NCBI GenBank assembly: GCA_015179045.1
Contig: WHUZ01000008.1
Coordinates: 1,557,501 to 1,621,500 of the forward strand
Origin: Kalaharituber pfeilii
Lineage: Eukaryota > Ascomycota > Pezizomycetes > Pezizales > Pezizaceae
DNA: 64,000 bases
Reading direction: 5' to 3'
The position numbers were made by a program, and so were the translations under genes. The notes under the pieces were generated by a model. The model saw nothing but the letters and a program-made list of their open reading frames with translations. It ran no database searches and was not told the origin of the DNA. This document shows, one piece after another, positions 57,353 through 64,000 of the stretch; within the stretch, counting starts at the first letter, position 1; every line of letters begins with the position of its first letter.

Positions 57353-60040
57353 ATGGACCGCGACAACAGCAGCAGCACCCCCCCCGCGCTGAACAGAAGC
57401 ACAACGCATAGCCCACAACTGCAACCATCGACGCAGCCTGTGCCGTTACTGAATCGCCCCCCCAGCTCCGCTCCTCAGTTAATCCAGGATCTGTTAACGC
57501 ACGACCCTGTACCATCGCGGCCTTCACTGCAACCGGAAGCGCCAAATCCACCAGCAACCCCGTCAAATCCTCAGCGCCATGCTTGCGAACCGTGTCGCGT
57601 CGCCAAAGCGAAATGCGAACCACTCTCGGGCTCGGGGGATAGCAATGCACCACCGGCTGCAGGCCCATGCAAGCGGTGCGTGAAGACGGACAGGGAATGT
57701 GTGTTCGCTGAACGGAGCAAGACGAGGAGAAGGAAGCGGAGGGACAGTAGTGCTGGGCTAGGTGGTGCAACTGACCAAAGGGTTGAAGAGTTGGAGCGTA
57801 GAATTGAGAATTTGATGGCTGTGGGATTAGTGAACGGAATCACTAGGGTTGATGGCATTGCGCGGAGCAGGGTGAATGGAAGCGTTGAGCCGAAAGAGCT
57901 GGACAAAGGGCGTGTGGTGGAACAACGTTCCAGGATCCAGGACGTACTCAATAGCCCACTCGAAAGAGTCGACGACCTGGACAGCCGAGAGCCAGCAGCC
58001 AAGCGGTGCAGGATTGCATCTGATCTTGGTGCGCTACCGCCTCAACAGGATCCATGCAACGATGGACCGACTTTGGAATCATGCCCACAGTATCCGCCCT
58101 CCTCTCAAAAAGCATGCTCCTCTCCTCTCTCGCCACCAAACTCACATCAATCGCCTTTCCAATCTGGATGCCCATCATACGATCCATTACGCTCTGCGCA
58201 GGATGCGCCCGCCGTAAACAGACGAAACCAGAATGAGTTCCAGGATGTCATTGACAAAGGCTTCATCTCGCTCTCTCTGGCCACTCTTCTTTACAACCAT
58301 TTCACAGTAGAGCTGCTCCCTCATACACCATTTATTGTCCTCCCCCCTTTCTTCACAGCAAGTACATGCCGAACAACAAGGCCAGCTCTCTTTCTCGCTA
58401 TATTGGTCGCCACGCTCCACAGGCTGCCGTCATCTGCAACCGAGATCAGCGAGGCGAATGGAAGCGCTCTGATTGATGAGCTGCACTGGATGTTTGCTGA
58501 AAGAATATCATACAAGGGTGAAAAGAGCTTGGATCTCGTGCAGGCCTTGCTTGTGGCCTGTAGTTGGTATACGACGCCTGCAGATCAAGGGTTCCTCAGC
58601 ATAATGGAGAAGCACAAAGGTTTCATGTGGCTGACACAAGCAATATCTATTTCGTATGACTTGGGGCTGGCAAGGCCGGGTGCATCAGGGCTCCTACGAT
58701 GTATGTCTCATGTAAACCAGTCCTCGAAGTCTAATGCACAGCAATACAGTATAGACGAGACAGAGGGAAGGCGGGCAGTGATGGGATGCTACTGGCTGTC
58801 AGTCAACATCTGCATGATTTTGAAACGGCCGCACCTCATGAAGTGGTGCCCTGCGTTGAATGACTGTTTAGAAACGCTAGTGAAAGTCGCAGATGGCGCT
58901 GGAAAAGGTGCAGCAGGTAGTGACAAGGTATTGACGGAAATGATAAAGGCAGCCAGAATAGTTGAAGACTCTGGAATGACTGGATGTTTTGACAACACCC
59001 AGGATCTCGTAGGTGGGGCAAGTTTAAAAGCCGCTAGAGTCAAATTCATGACTACCGCATTGGAGAAGCAGGTTGAGGAGTGGTGGAATGGGGTACCAGA
59101 TAACGTGAAATATCACAGTAAGTATTCCTTGATTGTTGATATCCAGGTAGCATGTTCTTAAACTTCTATAGATTCGATCTCCTTGACATATTACGTTCTC
59201 AAAATCCACATTCATGAATTCTGTCTACATACGTCAGAGTGCCCATCAGCAAACAATCACTCGTCCGAACCTCCCCGTCATGGATTTGCTGATGCGGTTA
59301 TCCGAGCTCGACTTGGTGCTGTGCCACCTTGGAAGTTACCCCCGGCTTTGACGGCTAGCTATATGCCTGTCATTATTCAGTCCGCACATTCTCTACTAGA
59401 CACCTTTCTCGCGCTCGGCAAAAGTACGATTGACGTTTTACCCCATGTAGCGTTTGGAAGGATATGTTATGCTATTCTGGTCTTGGTAAAGGTTGAGCGG
59501 ATGCTTTCGGCGGAAAAGGGGCCAAACGACAAGCTTGTGGAGGAAATCAAGCTTGGCTATTATTTGGAGAAAGTGCTCGCAGCCTTTGGTCGGGAGCTTC
59601 CTAAGAAAGGATTCTGTGCTGCGCCCAAGTCCTGTTTGGGAAGACTGTTCAAAAACATGAAAAATTGGTGGGAGCGACAGAGCAAAGGATGTGGTGGAGA
59701 TATCGGAGAATGTTCTAAAGTCATAGGGAGTGGGCTATTTGGGAACAGTGGTGCCCCGGTAACCCCTGATCCATCCTCGTCGGCTTCAGCATATGTGTCA
59801 CACGAGGCAACTCCGAGCAGTTACGCAACTCCGAGCTTCACTCCAGTTAATCCCTCTACAGTATCAAGCTTTCAAAACGGTCAGGATCATTTATCACCCC
59901 CAGAAAGCGTCATAGGAGGAACCTCTTTATTCCCGGGAACATTAGAAGAATTATCACTCGGCGGTTGGAATTTAGGTGATGAGGATTGGATAGCTCTCAT
60001 GAATGCTGGCGGAAATGGGATGCAGCTGTTTGAGTTTTAA
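57353..60040 (+). CDS. Zn(II)2Cys6 fungal transcription factor
   Basis: Two exons, 57353-59117 and 59172-60040, with a 54-bp GTAAGT..ATAG intron, give 877 residues. The DNA-binding cluster starts at residue 78: CEPCRVAKAKC, then CKRCVKTDREC. The spacing is C-2-C-6-C-17-C-2-C-6-C; the 17-residue middle loop is longer than usual. It is followed by a basic stretch (KTRRRKRR) and a short coiled coil (DQRVEELERRIENLM) that probably dimerises. The middle region (YNHFTVELLPHTPFIVLPPF, LHWMFAERISYKGEKSLDLV) resembles the helical regulatory domain of such factors. The C-terminus is Ser/Thr/Pro-rich and then acidic (LGDEDWIALM), a likely activation region. The frame is also open upstream to 57176, but that part is low-complexity and precedes a TATA-like site. 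No neighbouring pathway genes reveal the target. Confidence 0.88.
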
Positions 60041-61733
60041 GGCATGATTTGGTGCGGAGTTAAAGGGTGTTGAGGAAGCTTGTATGCTTTGATGGTGGTA
60101 AAGTCGAAGCATATACAAGAGAGTAGAATATAATGACTTAATGTATATACAGTTGTTGGATGACTTTTGCTAGATTCATACCCCTTCATGTTAGGAATTT
60201 TCCTTTTTTGATGTCCGAAGATTGATTGGTTCTATTGGATATTACGGCCCTGGCTTCTTATACTGGTTTTAGGTTTCGTTTCTTTGTGTGTCTTTTTCAG
60301 TTATGATATCTCTATCTCGCTGGTAGCGCCGGCTGGTGATAATTCTAACTCAGCTCTCATAGTATTCGTTCTTCCCTCCATCTTCTCATTGGCTTTGTGT
60401 TGGGTTGTTTACGGACTTTTCTCGCTGCACACGCTTTCATGCCCATATACTTTAATACCTTGCGGTCGTTTTTTTTCCGTCTATGGAATTTCGTTTCTGT
60501 GTCAGGTGCATGAGTTTCGATGGGATTACTACACTGGATTTTTTTTTTTTGGGGGGGGGTAAGGAATTATGCAAGTTAATGGAACTTAGGTTAATGTAAT
60601 GGGGTATCTTATCTGTTTCAAAATTCGGCATATTACTGAATGTTGGCACGGCTTTCTCCGTGAGGTATCAAGAAAGGTGTTATGAGTCTGCGAGAAATTT
60701 GACTGGGATTATTTCGACGGGAAAAAACTTCCGCGTGCACCGAATTTGCTCCGCGAGGTTTCAAGCTTGTGGAATGTTAGATATTGATAATGGAAACTGT
60801 GTCTATTTTTTTTTACCGCTGAATGGAGAGAATACGGAGGCAGTACTCTGGTAGTACCTTTGCCAATTTTTTTTCCGATCACTATTTTTGCAAGAAGGAA
60901 AAAAGAATAAATCATGGATATTTTTTGTTGACCTAATATGCATAGCAAGTGGAGCTGCTTACAAGATCAGCAATCACTCGGACTGATCGGTGTTATGCCC
61001 GAACAGATAATTCTTACTGTTGTGATTATAATACCCGGCAAACGACGGATTGTTCCGCGGCAACATTCAACATCTGGTATGTGGTTCCTTTGAGGCTTTC
61101 TGATTGGTCAGTTTTTCTTTTACCTGTTAAAAAATCCTATTTTATTGATGCGGTTCACTGGACATCTTTCTTAAAAAAAACGTTAAGGTTCCAAGGGTTT
61201 CCCGATCCAGAAACGCCGTGACCCATACCCGCATGGAGTTTGAGGCTTACATAGCTATAGACATGCAGGCACCAGGTATCATCCCTGCCGGCTGATCACC
61301 ATGCAGCGGGCGGGCGGTGATGTAAACCCCATATGTGAGCGCGCATATAGGGACATGCCTGCCACATCTTAAAAGAAAACCAGAAACCCTTGTTTTTCTT
61401 AACCATCTCAAAGGTGGGGAGGTACCACAACGCAGCAATATGTTACACGCGCACATGCACTGCAATTTATTCGGATTCGTTAGGTTACTCAGGTTCATTT
61501 AGATTTTTTTACCTCCGTGCAGCATGAGAAGACCCCCGGCGAGTGCGGCATTGGAGAGAAAAGGCTCCGTGAGCGAACGTTGTTGCTCCGTTCCGGTGGA
61601 GGCCGGGCAGGGGTGGGTTTAAAAACCAATCAGGAGTGTGCCGGATTGGAATCTGGGGGAAGGTGATTGGGTGATGGAGGACAAGGGGGAGATTTGAGTA
61701 GTAGAGGTATGGGTGTCGGAGTCGGAGCAAAGT
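60041..61733. other. Gene-free stretch
   Basis: It holds the 3' region of the transcription factor gene and A/T-rich sequence with a T10G9 run near 60540. No gene recognised. Confidence 0.5.
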
Positions 61734-62153
61734 TTAGGCCGATGGGGTGGGGGCACGGAGGCTGGGGTGGGGTAACAGGGAAGGGTGGAATGAGCCGAGG
61801 AGATGCGAGGTGTTGCAAGGGGCATAGGTAAGGAGAGGAGGGGATGGGAGAGTTGAGATGCGCGCTTGGGTTGCGGACCCGGGGTGAGGGGGGGAGCTGA
61901 GATTAGAGCCAAAAGCAGACTGCTCTTCTCGCCTTGTCGAAATCACGATCTCTTCAGCCACATTGCCGCGCGCTCGACAGGGGAGACGACGAGAAGAGAT
62001 GTGGGGTGCAGGCGGGGGGCGTCCAGTCGTGCTGGAGTGAGGGGGGGCCAGCACGATGGAGCGGATGAGCAGCGCTGCGGCGCCGGTGGTGGTGGTGGTG
62101 GGTGGAGGCGGGGAGGTCTGGATTCTTTTTGACAGAGAGAGCCCGCAGCCCAA
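61734..62153 (-). CDS. Possible small protein with an N-terminal acylation signal
   Basis: An open frame of 139 codons starts MGCGLSLSKRIQTSPPPP. MGCxxS followed by basic residues is the classic N-myristoylation plus palmitoylation signal, as in G-protein alpha subunits, but the rest is Pro/Ser/Thr-rich and shows no such domain. The region is much more GC-rich than its surroundings. Overlapping open frames exist in the other phases, so this may be an exon of a spliced gene or no gene at all. Confidence 0.25.
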   Translation of the reverse strand: MGCGLSLSKRIQTSPPPPTTTTTGAAALLIRSIVLAPPHSSTTGRPPPAPHISSRRLPCRARGNVAEEIVISTRREEQSAFGSNLSSPPHPGSATQARISTLPSPPLLTYAPCNTSHLLGSFHPSLLPHPSLRAPTPSA

Positions 62154-62691
62154 GGAGGTGCCTTTCGGTCAACGATTCTGGTGCTCTACAATCTGCTGAA
62201 AGCCAATTTTCTTTCTTTTTACTCGAGTCTTCGCTCTCCAGATCTTGAATAGGGAATGCTTACCCTCAATCCAGCTGCGCTCACGTGATATCTACTCATC
62301 CGTTCAGGGTAACGAAACAGGTGACAAATTTTCTACTCGTAGGCGGTCACGCTAGTTATGACGAGATCTAGCAATGTAAGTCTAATTTGACACCTGCCCT
62401 TTAACGGGCAAATAGTACAACATGCTATAACTAGTATTCACAGAATATTGAGGTCCAATACTGATTCGTGGCTAGGGAATAGAAGAGGGAGGAATATGTT
62501 GTGGTCTTGTCGGGAGTTCAGGCCTCTCTGGAGTGGACCAGTTCGCTCCCAGGTATTCCCGAAGGGACCAGAAGAATGTATATCGGCGATCAGTCAAGCT
62601 TAAGCTTTGTTTTTGTTTTGATTTATCTTTGTATTCCGTTGTAGTAAAATCAGACTTGGTTGCAAAAATGACAATGCAACACAAAACAAAA

Positions 62692-62726
<35 letters not shown>

Positions 62727-62875
62727 AATATACAGACGTAGCATACATAGTGGGTTTTGGTCCAGATAAGGGGTGCTATGACACATCTGAATTGCCGCCT
62801 ACAGGTCACATTGGACGTACCCAAGGCACTAGTAGCTGGGTAAGACTATTTGGGTGGAATAGTGGCTCGCAGAAG
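62154..62875. other. Gene-free stretch with a poly(A) run
   Basis: ACACAAAACAAAACA is followed by an A run of about 30 near 62693-62722, which may be a retroposon tail. The preceding sequence is not the short family described here, and I see no duplication. Confidence 0.45.
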
Positions 62876-62880
62876 CACAC

Positions 62881-63217
62881 TGTTACGGATACTACGATAA
62901 AGTAGCTAAAACGAGTGTGTAACTTAGGACAACGATTGAAGTTGGACCCCGTTCTTCGAGGCCGGGAGGCCTCTTTATGTAATTCAGCTCCCCAAGTGCG
63001 GCAGCTGTCTGTTCATTTGTTTATGCTATCTATGCTTGATAACTCAATACTTGGGAAACAATATCATGCTTAACAAGCCATGCTCTTACCAGTCACTGGC
63101 GCAACACTATCTATCAACCATGTGACTCGTCTTGTGATACGCTGCTATAGGCTGATGATTGATGATCAGGCTGAATGGTCACTAACAGCCTTACGGGTCA
63201 AGTCCAGGCCCGTGACA
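62881..63217. mobile_element. Solo LTR, 337 bp
   Basis: It starts TGTTACGGATACTACG and ends GCCCGTGACA, with the perfect 5-bp duplication CACAC on both sides (62876-62880 and 63218-63222). It shares terminal and several internal words with the 470-bp solo LTR at 55614 but is 133 bp shorter and otherwise diverged, so the two belong to related subfamilies. Confidence 0.87.
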
Positions 63218-63667
63218 CACACGGGCACAAACGAAGCCTGCTTCCAGTATATTTCAAAGATATGTATGACATATTGCGCTTCATTTCATCTAAAAAAAAA
63301 TCAAGTTTTGGAATCTGAGCTTGAGTAACTGGTAAAAAATACCTTGGAAAGATTGCATAATTGTATTTTGCTTCGCAATAAGACTGTCGATAGTCCAAAG
63401 CTTCAGGATGCCTTGGCGGCCTATGTGGCATCTTTGAACCATTTCTTACTTTGTAAAATTAAAGAGTGAAATTTTCCTGGGGCAATATTCGTTCCCACTC
63501 AAGAACTGAAGTACTTACATGTATTGTCGTGACGCCAGCAGCAGACACACAGTATGCGTAATAATACAAGAAAGACATAAGATGGAGTATCGTTTTCATA
63601 TACCGTTTTCACTGGGAATACAGACCCTAGGACAAGCACCTTTCAATGTACTCCGGTGGTGGTCTTG

Positions 63668-63672
<5 letters not shown>

Positions 63673-63701
<29 letters not shown>

Positions 63702-63740
63702 TCACGTAACCCCGCATGCAGCTGTTCGCCAAGGCAGGGT
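63673..63740 (-). mobile_element. Short retroposon type A, copy A4
   Basis: The minus strand reads ACCCTGCCTTGGCGAACAGC then TGCATGCGGGGTTACGTGAC, followed by about 28 A. The flanking duplication is GTGGTCTTGAACTT (63659-63672 and 63741-63754), 14 bp; its T-rich end touches the tail. It is the only copy on the minus strand. Confidence 0.87.
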
Positions 63741-63811
63741 GTGGTCTTGAACTTAATTGCCGAGCAAAAGTCATGCATTAAATGACTTGAGATTGAAAGC
63801 TGACAATGTTA

Positions 63812-64000
63812 GTGAGCGGCACGAGCTAGCTCGAGCCGAGGTGGAGGGTGAGCTCAAGCCAGCTCGTGAGTAAGTGAGCTCGGCTCGAGCCTGGATTGAT
63901 TATATACATAATATTGACAAACTAAACTAAACTAAGCTAAATTTTCATCTTTCTCACTACTATCAGGTAAATTATGCATTTCGAAGTTGTTGGTTGGTCA
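63812..64000 (+). repeat. MITE with GTGAGCGGCACGAGC ends, copy 2, cut by the window edge
   Basis: It starts GTGAGCGGCACGAGCTAGCT after TA (63810-63811) and follows the copy at 48710-49043 in opposite orientation through GAAGTTGTTGGT. It carries about 30 extra bp of GAGCTC-rich subterminal sequence. The right end lies outside the window. Confidence 0.83.

Noticed and set aside
56897..57424. Antisense open frames over the transcription factor leader
   Set aside because: They are shadows of a GC-rich leader; the sense strand has the coherent gene.
62560..62722. SINE ending in the poly(A) run at 62693
   Set aside because: No A/B boxes, no shared sequence with other tails in the window and no duplication found.

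Overview
The window is nuclear DNA of a filamentous ascomycete. It has fungal-specific families (a Zn(II)2Cys6 regulator, a fungal-type S41 peptidase-like secreted protein, an MFS hexose carrier), GT-AG introns mostly of 51-60 bp with TACTAAT/TAACTAAT-like branch sites, and very low gene density with many transposon remnants. This resembles a repeat-rich Pezizomycete such as a truffle; that placement is inference, and no species is claimed.

Only five host genes are well supported: the S41-like secreted protein (1-1884, minus, running off the left edge), an Nse2/Mms21-type SUMO ligase of the SMC5/6 complex (5786-7233, minus), a large unrecognised, probably nuclear protein (24029-26923, minus), a five-exon hexose transporter (32672-34451, plus) and a Zn2Cys6 transcription factor (57353-60040, plus). 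They are separate transcription units with no visible operon-like or cluster logic. Every splice model given restores one open frame divisible by three.

The rest is dominated by mobile DNA. From left to right: a Tc1-like element with perfect ends and a dead transposase (7548-8578); an eroded gene of unknown family (9240-10194); a pogo-type element holding two inverted MITE copies (10485-11820); tRNA-like SINE fragments; a PIF/Harbinger-type element with a Myb-like ORF and a DDE transposase placed tail to tail (13843-16834); an 83-bp tandem repeat and a 57-bp satellite with an expanded 25-bp subunit (17.5-20.6 kb); several MITEs and fold-back elements with readable target-site duplications (TSDs); an eroded PD-(D/E)XK/Crinkler-like gene (41.6-42.9 kb); a possible Copia remnant; and two solo LTRs with perfect 5-bp TSDs.

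The most unusual finding is a family of extremely short retroposons. At least nine insertions carry only about 37-43 bp of unique sequence followed by a poly(A) tail, and seven of them are flanked by 11-15 bp TSDs. All copies start at the same 5' point, so they are not truncated longer elements. They fall into two related subfamilies (A and B), and B has a predicted hairpin whose loop varies while the stem is kept. This is far shorter than usual SINEs. I cannot search databases, so novelty is unproven.
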